In this document: positions 44,301 through 56,529 of the stretch, piece after piece
Layout: every line of letters starts with the position of its first letter
Position numbering within the stretch: the stretch's first letter is position 1
Assembly (NCBI GenBank): GCA_030169165.1
Contig: CM058041.1
Location: 19,099,726 to 19,163,725 of the forward strand
DNA: 64,000 bases
Origin: Centaurea solstitialis
Lineage: Eukaryota > Streptophyta > Magnoliopsida > Asterales > Asteraceae
Direction of reading: 5' to 3'
Translations under genes and position numbers: made by a program
The notes under the pieces: model-generated
What the model was told of the DNA's origin: nothing
The model's input: the letters and a program-made list of their open reading frames with translations, nothing else
The model's database searches: none

Positions 44301-47300
44301 ATGGATGTAGCTTCTGATAATTCTACAAATATTTGCAGTCATTGGTAATGATAGTCTTTTTGTTATTCCAACTTCTAATCTTGAATAATTGGGTGACTTT
44401 TGGTTCTGATCATTAGGTTTACTTATTTTTTTAATACTTTTTGTTAATTTGTTATTTTTCTGCAATTCTGTTGTTTGTATTTGAGATTTTCATGAGCTTA
44501 ATTGGAGGTTATAGAAACACATTACATTAGAAGTTTCTTAAATATGCATGCAACTAATGGTTTCTTTGGGACACATGACATGATAGGAAAGTACAAAAAC
44601 TTGTTTTTCTGCTTTTAATATGTATTAGACTAGGACATGATCATGACAATAGTGTACTGGTTAAGGCTTGTGGTTAATGTGTCTCAATAACCCATCTACA
44701 CTGGGTTCGAATCCAAGCATTAGCGACTAGGAATATTTTAGGGCTGCATACTTATGCAGTCAATAATTGCCCGGGATTAGTCTAGACTCTAGGCATAATG
44801 CCTAGGATACCCTTTCAAAAAGAAAAGGTAGGTAGAACAAAGCCTTGGGAGAACCGGAGAAGAAACACGAGTGGTAAACTGCTAAACTTCTCATTCAAAT
44901 TAAAACCTTAATCAGATCATGCCTAGCCCCAGTGGTAAGGTAACATCCTTGGGAGGGTCAGTGGATGGTATCCCTAACTACCCAGGTTCGAACCCCGTGG
45001 TGAGTGGGATTAGTCGGGTGGCACCCTTAAGTGGGAGCCCGGATACCCTAGGACGAGACACAAGTTCTTTTACACGATTGGTAATTGCTAATATTTAATG
45101 TTCACCGGTTTCGCTTTTAATGCATATCATGTAGCCATGTACCAAGAATGAAGTCTTTGTTATTTTAATTTTTTTTATGTAAAAGCATGGTTCATATTTC
45201 AAAAAGTGGATGAACTAAAGTAAGGTAGGCTCAATTACTTTAATTTGGTAAATTATGTCTTCTGCTATTTAAGGCGGTCAACTTATCTTCGCTAGTTTGA
45301 CTTGAAACAGTTTCAGCGTCACTGCTATATCTCAGGAGTCAGGAAAACATCCTATTACAAGGATTCATTCCTTAACATTGCATCTTTAAATCTATGTCGG
45401 ATAGGAGCATAAAGTCTTTTAGAGTTCCTCTTCTATCAGTGGCCACCTTAGCCTTATGTCTTAGATGCTTGTTTTTTAATTCTAATTATCAGTTTGTGCC
45501 TTGTGGTGTCTTGTGGCCTTCCTACTTTACATTTTTGCCAACTAGTTTTATGCACATGTTGCCTCTTGGTGGTAAAAAGTAACTTTAAGCCCTTAGTTGT
45601 ATCCCATTGTGTAGGTCCTTTATTATATTGACTAGGGGTGCTCATGGGTTGGGTCGATGGGATTGAAGGCATTTGAAACAACACAACCCAATGTTTAGGG
45701 GTTAATCTCAACCCAAACCAAAGGGCAACCTAACTTAACCCAAACCGTAGTCAGGTTAATATATTGGTACATGAGCTACTTTTCTTAATTTGCACACACA
45801 CACACACACATATATGTTTAGACTTTAGATTTATCGAACATATATATGTATGAGTTGTATAGAGATGGAGAAGAGATTAAAAGTGTTTGCATATGAAGAG
45901 GCTATGTGATGGACTGATGGTGTAATTGTCTATTATATTATATATGTATTAACAGGGGCTTAACAATCAAATTCAATTCAAGAAATAAAAGCATATCGGA
46001 TTCATAGGGTTGGGTTAGGTTCACATGACGCTAACCCAATATCAACCCAATACCTATGGTTCGAAAAAAAATCAACCCGATTAGATGTCGGGTTGGTTTG
46101 GTTTGGGTTGATTGGGTTTTTTAAGTTTTTTAGTACCCCTAATATTGACAACTCTAGCTTTTATCATTGCCTTCCTTAGTGTCGGTTTAGGATTGTTTTC
46201 AAAAACCATGCAATGGAACCAATCTTATGTATCCTTCTTTTACTGATGTGTCATCTATAATCTAATTGATATGTTTAAAGATAAGTTGAATTTCATATAA
46301 CTTCATATTAACCCTGTAATGAGCAATGCTACATATTGCTGGTTCACATCAACCTGTTTTGCTGATTTTCTATTTTAACCCTTGAGACTCCATTGCATAA
46401 CTTTGGTTCATTGTCATGTTGCTTCTTGAAGCTCTAAGCACCAAGTGAAGTTACGCATGGAACTGAAAGCTTCTTGAAGCTCTAAGCACCAAGTGAAGTT
46501 ACGCATGGAACTGAAAGCTCCTAATAATTGGGACTTGCAATTACTTATTTGGCTGGATGAATCTTTGAATCATATTTCTGCCTACCTGCAAGTTTTAACT
46601 CATAAAAATTGATTCTAGAGTCTACTTATATTTACTTGACCCATGATGAAGAAAGATAATCAAAGCTTCCACTAGAGGGTTCGTTAAATACAAAGGGGTC
46701 TTTATGCATCTGTTTCCATAACCTACTAGTATTAAAAACTGAACATCATTCTTGCATCCTGTAACATGAACAAAATATTGTCTTGCTTACTCCTATATTT
46801 CCGTTAGCTAAAATTTAACTTAAGATAACTGTTTTTTCTTTCATTAATCATTCAACTTTTACTGTTGTCCTCTTTTCCATATCTCGTGTTCTATTTTTAT
46901 ATCGTTGGATTTATTTTTCTATCTGCTTTCTATTTAAGACGGGCGCTGTTGTTTGGTACCCGGCACGTGGGACAGGACAACACATGGTAGAATAAAAACT
47001 TGTTTGACCATGTTTGGCGTGACATTAGATTGGGACGGGAAACGAAAGGCCATTACCTGAGGGTACAAAAATGCATATTTTTCTCACCCACCAAAATAGG
47101 TGGAACAAAAATCTGGGATATGGGATAAGATTAGTAAATTACTAAACTACGCATGTCAAATTACGACCCTAAAATCTTTCAGAATTCTTTCACCCGCCTA
47201 CATCACTCTCCTCCGTCCAGTCCAGTCGCATACGCGTACCAAACAAACCGTAAAGTTAAGTTATCTATTGTCTGGCAATGCTTAATAATCACAATCTTAC

Positions 47301-48950
47301 ATGTGCAGTGACAGAGCCATTCCTTCTTCAAATATCGATCTGCATTATGCTCACTGCTCCCGCAATTTAGAAAAATGTAAAATCTGCGATGATATGATTC
47401 CCAGAAAGTATGCCGAAGAACATTACTTGACCACCCATGCTCCGGTATGTATCTCCTTATTGAAATAGTATCAATTAACTGTATCTAGAATGTTCTTAAC
47501 TTCTTATACTAAATCAAAGTGAAATATCTGCCGCTATAACTGACGGTTGAACTGTTATTCGGACAGGTATCGTGTTCATTGTGCAGTGAGACGATGGAAC
47601 CTGAAATCTTATCTGTACACAAAGGTGAAAAATGCCCACAAAGAATCGTAACCTGTGATTACTGTGAGTTTCCTTTGCCTGCAATCGATCTTTTTGAACA
47701 TCAGGTAAATCACCTACAAATCTTTAACATATCAAACTGGCAGTTCGTAGTCTATTGATGAACAATTGAACATATGCAATATTATGCTATTTTTATGAAA
47801 TTTCAGGAAGTTTGTGGAAATAGGACCGAGCTCTGTCATCTCTGCAGCAGATACATCAGACTACGCGAAAGGGCTTCCCATGAAGTCACATGTAATGGTG
47901 TCCCAAATAATGCTGCAGAAACATCCAGGTTTAAAAAAGCATTATCATTTTTTCTCGATGTTATAATTTTTAATTGACATTTTTTTTATTAATTTGAATG
48001 ATGGGGGATTTATACATAATACATGACAAAAATATACATATATAACTATTTTAGCTATTAACTTCGGCTATGTCAGTTTGGCAAAATAGCTGAAAAACTA
48101 GCTGTTGGTTGATAACTGATAAGCTAAATGATAAAATACTAACATGTTTGTTAAAGACTAGCTGATAAGCTAGATGACAATGTAAAAGGACATGTTGGAA
48201 ATTTAAGTAGAAAAATATAAGTGGTAAAAATCCCTTGGAGCCACTTGAAGATTTTCAAAAAGATAGCTTGCGGCTAACCAAGTGTTTTTTTAATAAGCTA
48301 AAACAGTAAGCTAGTTTATTGTTGCCAAACATGGATATAACCCATTAGTGAATATTGTATCACTAATAAATGAACCAATATTATTTGTATACATAGTTAC
48401 GGTCTGCAAACCTTGAATATGGGATTTCAATGAATCTTAGTTATCTCTAGATTACATCAGTAATTTTAGGACATTTCGATATTAAACCAAAACACACGAC
48501 TATCCATCTCGATATTTATATTACATAGGATTCTGTAAATGGTAATGACTGTAATCTCAACTGTGACTACCCGATTTTAAGGATTTTATTTTCTACAAAA
48601 ATGCTTCATTTTTATTCATAGTAGATCAATTTTTGCTTCTTTTTGTTCTAGGAGCCAGAAAAGGTACATAATAGGTTTATCATCTTCCTTGTGAACGCAA
48701 ATGCATAAAGATCGTTATATGATCTTAACAACAATGGTACTATTTTTCCATTTCTTTTTGTGAATTTAACGTTTCTTCGTGTTTCTAAAGGGGTACGGAA
48801 GGCGAAAGAGAAGGTGGTGGTAGAAGAAGGCCCCCACCAGAAGACATGTCAAGAAAAAAGCTTCTATTTACCATAGCCATAACTGGGATTGCTGTTGTTT
48901 TAGGGTCCATCATTTTCCACAGAAAACCAGTAAACAGTGAGCTGCATTGA
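44301..48950 (+). CDS. TRAF/XAF1-type zinc-finger protein with C-terminal membrane anchor
   Basis: Exons: 44301-44344, 47309-47444, 47567-47704, 47807-47928, an optional 12-nt microexon 48652-48663, and 48791-48950. They give 203 residues (199 without the microexon), in phase either way. Cys/His pairs recur: CSHC, HYAHC, CKIC, HYLTTH, CSLC, CPQR...CDYC, CHLC...HEVTC. This spacing is typical of TRAF-type/XAF1-like zinc fingers. A basic linker rich in Arg and Pro is followed by a single hydrophobic stretch (LLFTIAITGIAVVLGSIIF), then HRKP, suggesting a tail-anchored membrane protein. It resembles, from memory, Arabidopsis At1g09920, whose role is not established. The first intron is almost 3 kb and holds SINEs, a hAT MITE and a 48-bp duplication. 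Confidence 0.88.
44651..44826 (+). mobile_element. SINE in intron 1 of the TRAF zinc-finger gene
   Basis: An A-box-like TGTACTGGTTAAGG is followed by a perfect B box GGTTCGAATCC (44704-44714). The conserved GCCCGGGATTAGTCTAGACTC stretch and the end ACCCTTTCAAAAA follow. Target duplications not clear. Confidence 0.75.
44919..45060 (+). mobile_element. Second SINE in intron 1 of the TRAF zinc-finger gene
   Basis: The A-box-like TAGCCCCAGTGGTAAGG is followed by a B box GGTTCGAACCC (44984-44994), and the 3' part GGGATTAGTCGGGTGG...CGGATACCC is shared with other SINEs here. No A-tail survives. Confidence 0.7.
45633..46141. mobile_element. hAT-type MITE with GGGTTGGGT subterminal words
   Basis: It starts TAGGGGTGCTCA and ends TTAGTACCCCTA, with a perfect 8-bp duplication ATATTGAC (45625-45632, 46142-46149). 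The subterminal regions are rich in CAACCC/GGGTTG words. A CA microsatellite lies near 45795. 509 bp, non-coding. Confidence 0.92.
46421..46516. repeat. Perfect 48-bp tandem duplication
   Basis: The 48-bp unit starting GCTTCTTGAAGCTCTAAGC occurs at 46421-46468 and again at 46469-46516 without a mismatch, so the duplication is recent. Confidence 0.92.
46940..47250. repeat. Dispersed repeat (one of three copies in the window)
   Basis: Contains GGGACAGGACAAC, ATGCATATTTTTCTCAC, GGGATAAGATTAGTAAATTAC and CATGTCAAATTACGACCC. Related sequence occurs at about 49305-49530 and, more diverged, about 37375-37560. GTTTGGTAC at the left and accaaacaaac at the right suggest a MITE with weak ends. Confidence 0.5.
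48070..48345. mobile_element. Degenerate Tourist-like MITE in intron 4 of the TRAF gene
   Basis: CAGTTTGGCAAAATAGCTG at the left and GTTGCCAAACATG at the right, with many AGCTGATAAGCTA words inside, match the family of the CIPK8 MITEs at 33378 and 34534. Confidence 0.6.
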
Positions 48951-50494
48951 AGGTCACCCTCTATTATTATCTTCAAAATTTTCAAAATTAAAATGTTGTG
49001 TGTATATATATATATATATTCACATATACATATATATCATATGTTGATTTGGTTTTGTATTTCAGTCAGATGTTGATGGTGACCTCCGAACTCATTAGGA
49101 ATGTTGGTAAGATGCATACCGTACTTCTGCTTGGTATGTTTGTTCTTTGTGACACCCGTGTTCGCTTTAGCACCTCATGTAAAACGATGATTTGTGACTA
49201 GTAGCTAAACGTCGTCATTCTTTTAGAAATGCAATTGCACAGATTTCCGTCACTAGCTATCTTTCTAACTAGATTGAAGAGTTTTGGTGTATCTAGTAGC
49301 TGTTAGGGTGCGTTTGGTATGCAGTTCAAGACGGAAATAAAACTTGTGTTTGATATTGGACTTGGACAAGATGAGGTTGAATGGGACAAAAAATGCATCT
49401 TTTTGTAACAAAAATTGAGATGGAATAAGATTGGTAAACTGGTAAACTATTCATGTCAAATTAAAACCATGAAACCTTTCGTAATGCTTCTCAACTGTTT
49501 ACCTCATCCTCGTCTATTGTAACCGCCTAACACTTGAAACAACCATGATATAGAATAATGCCAAAATGTCCTGTATAGCAACTAGTTAAGATTCAAATAC
49601 ATCTTAAAAGTTTGTAGGGGGAAAACACCGAGAGTTATAAATTAACTATGTTTCCTCCCTAACTTCTAGGCTTTGGGTTTAAATCTCGTCTTTTCATTTG
49701 TTATAAATTTTTAGGTTTTCAGTTTTATAGAAGGGAGGGTTAGACCGAAGGCCTATAATCTATTGAGTTTCCTCAAGTGCAAAAATCCAAACCGTAATTT
49801 ATCGTCACAAAAGATGAGTCAAATGGAGATAAAACACTTGGTAATAACAATAACGCACACATTCAACAGGTAGATGACACACTTCTAGTCATGTACACCC
49901 GTGACAACGTGCATAGGCTACACTTCTGCCTTTAGAGGAATGAGTCGACCATTACTATACCATACATTTACGAGGAAAAAAAAACCTTGAACCCTCAAAA
50001 TTGCTATAATTACTAAAATGCCATTTTCTTTTTTACGAACTTACCCTCACATGCGACTATCTCATTTTGGTTTTTTCAATGGAAAACAATAATAAAATAG
50101 TACACAAATTATGATTTTGGTCCCTAATGTTTTATCTCTATAACACTTTTCAATCTTAATTTTAAAAAATTCATTTTTCATCCCTGGTATTTTAATCTTC
50201 ATTCTATTTTTATTACTCCATCCAACTTTGTTAATTTAGTGGTTAACTAACCCAAAAAATGTTTGATTAGATTACATATGTCTACTTATCATAGATCAAT
50301 TTTATATTTTTTATTCTCAAATTACATAATTCATATTTTTTTACTTATTACTTTATTTATTTATTTTATCAATACATTTTGTTTTATTAGTTATTTATAA
50401 ATATTATAACTTTAACCAAAATAATAATCAAATAATTTCATTAAACTATTCACAAGCACATGATTATTTTTTACAAATCTTTGGTCCTTTAGGT
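48951..50494. other. 3' region of the TRAF gene and intergenic DNA
   Basis: An AT dinucleotide tract (about 49003-49018) is followed by ATTTCAG/TCAGATG near 49064, so a 3' UTR intron is possible. A dispersed repeat related to 46940-47250 lies at about 49305-49530. No further gene. Confidence 0.4.
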
Positions 50495-50503
50495 TTGTCA
50501 AAT

Positions 50504-50923
50504 GGGGTTAAGTTCTGGTGAGACCAAGGCTTTTTGGTGAGACCGGTGAGACCAACATATTTTTCTTGAAACTTCACATCAAAACATTTGTGAAGGTTAA
50601 AAAAATTGAACATTCATCGTTAAAACATACTAAAAAACATTATCGAAAAAAAAAATTCCAAAAAAAGTTTAAAAAACGAAACCTTCACAGCACTTTTTTT
50701 TGTGAAGGTTCGCATTATATATATGTAACCTTCACAGAACTTGAGCTGTGAAGGTTTCGTTTTTTTGCTTGTTTTCGATATTTTTTTGCATCGAAAGTGA
50801 ATTTTAGGTCTGCATATTCTTGTTTTATGTACATTCACGGTGTTTTTTTGTGAAGTTTCATTCGTTAGGTATTGGTCTCACGCGGTCTCACGGTAACAGC
50901 TTGGTCTCACATGATCCTAAGTC
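50504..50923. mobile_element. Mutator-type MITE with GTGAGACC ends
   Basis: A perfect 9-bp duplication TTGTCAAAT flanks it (50495-50503, 50924-50932). Both ends carry several GTGAGACC / GGTCTCAC words in inverted order. Inside, GTGAAGGTT and AACCTTCAC occur repeatedly in both orientations (50590-50760), giving nested hairpins. Confidence 0.88.
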
Positions 50924-50932
50924 TTGTCAAAT

Positions 50933-51286
50933 GTTATAAATTTGGTCTTTAAAGTTCATATATTACAAAATAAACCTCCAGATATGCAGTTATTATGGAT
51001 TTTATTCCTCATTTTAACGACCATCCATTAATCTCTTAAATAAGAGGGTAAAATGACCATTATACCCTTTCAAATCAACTGTATACTTTCTTACTTGCAT
51101 ATAACAACGACGTAAAATAAACATCAGTTGCAATATATACTTATTATTTATTGTAATTAAGCATATAACTAAACACCCAACACATTGCATGAAGCCTGGC
51201 ATACTAACATTTAGTATGACAACGTATGTACAAACTTATGTTTTATATAAATTCATCTTACTAATTATAATAAAATCTATCACACC
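50933..51286. other. Intergenic, no gene seen
   Basis: AT-rich; may be the body of the Helitron-like element ending at 51324. Confidence 0.35.
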
Positions 51287-51324
51287 TTATAACCCGGTGC
51301 AAAGCCCGGGCTCTTAATAACTAG
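51287..51324 (+). mobile_element. Helitron-like 3' terminus
   Basis: CCCGG-TGCAAAGC-CCGGG forms a hairpin and is followed, 10 nt later, by CTAG and then T, the signature of Helitron 3' ends (hairpin plus CTRR, inserted before T). The 5' TC end could not be found. Confidence 0.5.
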
Positions 51325-53532
51325 TTTATAAAATTTAGGAGGCAAGAAACTCTCCTGTAGTCTATGTCTATATCATGCACCTTGTGTTAGAATTTCCAAA
51401 TCGAACACCTAAATCGAGGGTGTTAAACAAAGTGTTAAAATCCCATTTATATTTTCAAATATCCTATTAGTACTTCCTGTAGTTAAAGACCCAAGCTAAC
51501 ACCCCAAAAATGCCCGTCGTTTGAAAATCAAATAAATAGTAGCTTGCATGACCTGGCTCGAGGCCTAGGCCGCATGGCTACCTGTGTAACCAACTATTTG
51601 ACTTGCACAATGATTCCAACGAAAAATCTCAAAGACTGCTTATCTCACTTTTTTTTTTCAAATTGATTTTAAGCTTTAAAATCGAACGAATTGATATCTT
51701 ATACCATTTCAATCATAAACCCAACTTCAAAACATCATTTAATCCCATAAAAGTATAAAACCCATCAATTGATGAAGGCTTTATCCACCAAAAACTTTAA
51801 AATTAAGAACCCTTGAATAACTCACCAAAAATGGTGGTTTTGCTCAAATGGACTATTGAAAATCCGTTGGTACTTGACCAAATACTAAACCAATTATATT
51901 AAACCCAACAATATCCAAAGGAATTAGAAATCCTATCATAGAAGCATAAAGAATAGGAAGATGAAACTAACCTTGCAATAGATGATCTTGAAAATTCAGC
52001 TCCTTCTACAAGCCCTTTACTCTCTAGCACGTAATAGCTGATAACGAGTGAGGGTTACTTAAGATCGACTCGGTCAAAATTTGGCTCTAATCGGTTCGAC
52101 TCGAACTCGACTCGACATACTAACGAGTCGAGTCGAGCTACCTGATACTCGACTCGATAAGATCGCGAGATACTCAAATTGATTTATATATATACATAGT
52201 CTCCTTATTTTACAAACTGTGTAATTTGTGCAAACTTCGTAAGCTAAACCTATTACCTTAATTTTGTAAATTGTTTTTATCAGTTTTAATAAGTTTGCTT
52301 TAGTCATCTTATTTATTTGCTTTCGTCACTTTTATATAAAATCAAACTGAAATTAATATAAAATCAAACTTATTAAAACAATGTACAAAATTTGTATAAG
52401 AATTTATAAGAAACAAAAAAAAATATATTTTATAATAAATATTTTATTTTATTTAACATCTATATTTCATTGCACACTATATATGTTTTATAGAGTTATT
52501 AAAAGAAAAAAAAATGGTTAAGAAATAAAAAACATAATAAATAAAATAACAATAGAAAAGGAAAGTATTATATGAATTCGGGTTCTTGTTCAAGTAATTA
52601 GGTTTTAATACAAACAAAAACATATGACTGAACAAAAAAATGAAGGTTTTTGTAAATTTTTTAAAAAGAACCTCTAAAAAACATTCATTATTAAAATGAG
52701 ACTTTGTGGGGTTGAAGTAATACGGGGTTGGCTAGTATCATCCAAGCTATTCAAGGTTATTTTTGTATTCCAAATCTACAAAGGGATAATATAAGAATAT
52801 TCTTCACCCATCCTACATAAATAAGTAAACGAAAAATATTTGCAATTATCATATCCCTTTTAATTGTTGAAAAGTTAATATATAATAATTTCACTCTGGT
52901 TTTAATAAATCATTAATTTTATTTCCAAAAATAAACAATATGATTTTCTTAATATTTTATAAGATAAAATCAAATATAAGATTTCATTAACTAGATAGTT
53001 ATGATTCACCTTGTAAATTATAAAGTAAATTAGGATTTTTATAATGATGTATTTATAATTAGAGTGATTACATTTGGTGCATAAGGTATGTCAATTGTTA
53101 CGGATTTGGTTTCTTAATATCATTTATTATACAGTAACCCTTCAGATATATAATTTGTTATCGATTTGGTTCCTCACACTAACGCTGTTCAGTTCCTCCG
53201 TTAAGTGTAAGAGCATATTTAGTCTTTTTTTTTCTTTCTATTTTTAGAGTAAATTACAAATTTGGTTCATTTGGTTTGACTTGAATTACGATGAATCTTA
53301 TAATGATCATGAGTTTTCGTTTATTACTTGAATCGCAAACTTTGTCATTTAGATAAAGACGATGTATTGTTAAATGCAGTCTTTCATTTATAATCATTGC
53401 CAACATGATAAAATCCCAATTAATCACACAGGGTGTAATTGGATTAGGAGACCCAATAACTAAAATGTTAAATGAAACAAGATATATGAAAAGGAGGGTG
53501 AAAGTTAGCAATGGTGAAACTCACCCATAGCA
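51325..53532. other. Intergenic, with a TCGAGTCGA-rich patch
   Basis: No gene is seen. At 52060-52170 the words ACTCGACTCGA/TCGAGTCGAG cluster, as in the subterminal regions of hAT MITEs; similar words occur in intron 9 of the lyase gene. Element borders could not be set. Confidence 0.4.
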
Positions 53533-53541
53533 TTTTCTAAC

Positions 53542-54632
53542 GGGAGATGATATTGCCAAGGCAAAAATTGATTATTCCACGGCCACTATCTCTCTCACAC
53601 ACAGCGCCTATCTTTCTCTCTCCAACAATTGAAATTTTTTATATATATTTACAGTTTTTACCCTTATACTTGTTTAATATGTTTACTTTACATCTTTTAA
53701 TTTGTTATATTTCATGTTACATTTTAATAATATTAACATATATAATCGTATATTAACTAAACTACGTTAACAAGCTACGTTTTAATTTTAACAAGTTACA
53801 CCATTATAATTATTTCGTCGATACCTTCAAAATGAGCCAAATATTGAATATTTTTTAATTTTTTTATCTCATTATAAATCATGAAATTGAGATGTTTTCA
53901 TTTATTTTTTTCACGTAAAATTGAAATGTAATCATGTAAAATTACTTTCATGTATTTTTTTTATTAAATCGTTTTATTGTTTTTATTATTTTGATGAACG
54001 TATTAATTTTAACAAGTTACACAATTATAATCTTCTCGTTGATACCTTTGATTTAACTATCTAGTTAAATAAAGACCCCATATATAGTTAAATCCAAAAA
54101 TATTTAATAGAAGGTATCAACGAGAAGATTATAATTATATAAATTGTTAAAATTAAAATGTTAATCAAATTAATAAAATAATAAAACGATTTAATAAAAA
54201 AGTACCCAAAAACATTTCAATTTTACGTGAAAAAAAATAAATGAAAACATTTCAATTTCATGATTTATAATGAAATAAAAAAATCAAAAAATATTTAATA
54301 TTGAGCTCATTTCGAAGGTATCGACGAAATAATTATAATGGTGTAACTTGTTAAAATTAAAACGTAGCTTGTTAACGTAGTTTAGTTAATATACGATTAT
54401 ATATGTTAATATTATTAAAATGTAACATGAAATATAACAAACTAAAAGATATAAAATAAAATAAAATAAAGCTTTTTGAAAAAAAGAAAAAAAATATAAA
54501 ATACACATATTAAATAAATATAAGGGTCAAAACTGTAAATATATATATAGAGAGAAAGATAGGTGCTGTGTGTGAGAGAGATAGTGGTGGCCGTGGAAGA
54601 ATCAATTTTTGCCTTGGCAAATATCATTGCCC
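53542..54632. mobile_element. 1.09-kb fold-back (MULE-type) element
   Basis: The left arm (from GGGAGATGATATTGCCAAGG) and the right arm (to CCTTGGCAAATATCATTGCCC) are inverted copies for about 500 bp each, meeting near 54087. Flanks TTTTCTAAC and TTTTCTAAT (53533-53541, 54633-54641) form a 9-bp duplication with one mismatch. The outer 100 bp, with GGCCACTATCTCTCTCACACA, are highly similar between arms. No coding capacity. Confidence 0.88.
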
Positions 54633-54641
54633 TTTTCTAAT

Positions 54642-56461
54642 ATAAATGTTTTAGGATTTGTGACCGTTAATTGGTATTTTTGTATAGAAGTTAAAAAGAA
54701 GGAAATACAAAAGTGTTATTTTTCTGGAGTACCCCTCAAAATCTAACAAAGTGTCCATTGGTAATGCCTCAAAAAATGTCTCTTGGATAATCTTTCAGAA
54801 ACATGCCGATCCCTCGGTCATTCCTGACAGTAATCCATTTTCCACTATTATTTAGAAATTTGATTTACGATGACAAGTCCGTTGGAAATCTATAAGAATT
54901 TTTGTAGGTAAGTATCTGCCTATTGGTAATTACATCAATATTCCCCATTTCAACACTTTATTAGGTAAAGTATATCGTGATTAGCAACATATTATTGATG
55001 GATATTTCCGTTGGTAAACTTTTTGAAGCCATCATAAATGGTCAGCGTTAGAGTTCTTTTTTTGATCAAGCACTTTTGGACGAATCACTTCCATTGGCAA
55101 TGACTTATGCCGACGAATTATCGATAAGTGATCTTGTTTTTGATAATCACAATTTCGGTTTGAGGAATAAATGTTATTTTAGATGTATTGGCTACTTTGC
55201 AATGGTTATGGAACGTTATATATGTTTATGTTAAAACAAATAATCTTTGTACTTTTCATAATCACGTTGTATGACTATTTTTCAATTTTAAAATTCGACT
55301 TAAGACATAAATTACACTTGTGAAACATCTAGATTTAATATAAATGCTAGCTACTAGTGACAAGGTTGCGTCACATATCATTATTTATTTCAAGATTTAA
55401 GTATCAATAACTTTATATTATGGTCCGTAAACTATGAGTAACTGGGTTGCCACGTCTCGTTTCTCGTGAGTCGAAATAAGTATTTTCCCGCTAAACTTGA
55501 ACCTAGACGCATTTTTCTCTTTCGGTTTATTTAAGCCTATCTGATTAACACGTGTCATTTATTTAATAAATTCTATTGATTTATTTTAAATATTAATAAT
55601 ATAAAATATATCAAGATAATTGTTGAAATTTCATATGGATAGAGAATGAAGTTATCTCTATCTATTATTTTAAAATTTAAATATATAAGATATATATACA
55701 GTAATAGAGAGAAAATGAAGCCATCTCTATCACTGTAACTTCCGTTTTCACTACATATCTATATAAAATATACAAAGATAATATCTCTCTGCATTCTCTT
55801 TCGCTGCATGTGTGCGTGCGTGTGTGTGTATATATATATTTCTTCTATTTCATTTCAACATATCAATCCTCTCATCCGATTGCCGTCAGAATCATAGTTC
55901 TTCTCATCCTATCACAATAGGTACAACGACACACCCCAATCTTCAAGCTTAATTCAATATGTCCATATGTAGTTTGTGTATCGATAACCATTTATATTTA
56001 TAATATAAGTTTTCTGACATGATTTATTTTTTTTTAATTTACCCCGAGTGTTATATGGAGTTCAAACCTAGTAAATATAATAAATAAAACACATTTTATT
56101 TTGATGTGATTTATGATTTTAATAAATATATCAATTAATTTATAATTAAAAGAACCACTAAAAAAGTTAAACACTATAAGTCCATGTGTTGGCTTTTAAG
56201 TTTATCAAACTCATGTGCTTTAAAAGTAAAGAAACTCCAACCTATATCCATTACACATACTTATAAAACACACCATGCTTTCTTTCTAATTAAAGAAACC
56301 CCTCCACCTTAAACATTTTAAAACCTCTCTAAAACATCTATTGCTTTTGTCACATAAATTTATGTGTCAATTTACCTATTGGGTATTATCTTTTTATTAA
56401 AATAAGGTCTATTTTTTATTTGAATTGATTTTGATTGATCCATAACAATGCCATTATGTTC
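54642..56461. other. Intergenic, possible decayed CACTA subterminal repeats
   Basis: Words such as CCATTGGTAA, CCGTTGGTAAA, CCTATTGGTAA and CCGTTGGAAA recur at 54750-55110, recalling subterminal repeats of CACTA elements. No CACTA end was found. A GT/AT microsatellite lies near 55808-55840. No gene. Confidence 0.35.
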
Positions 56462-56470
56462 TATAAATAA
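56462..56470 (+). promoter_or_regulatory. TATA box of the rhamnogalacturonate lyase gene
   Basis: TATAAATAA lies 68 nt before the start codon, placing transcription start near 56495 with a short 5' UTR. Confidence 0.6.
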
Positions 56471-56529
56471 ATGACTTCTTGTAATTGGTGATATGCATTT
56501 AGGTGTTCCTCCATATATACTTGGATCAA

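Noticed and set aside
54700..55140. CACTA transposon ends
   Set aside because: Subterminal-like CCGTTGGTAA words are present, but no CACTA terminal repeat or 3-bp duplication was found, so only a low-confidence note is kept.
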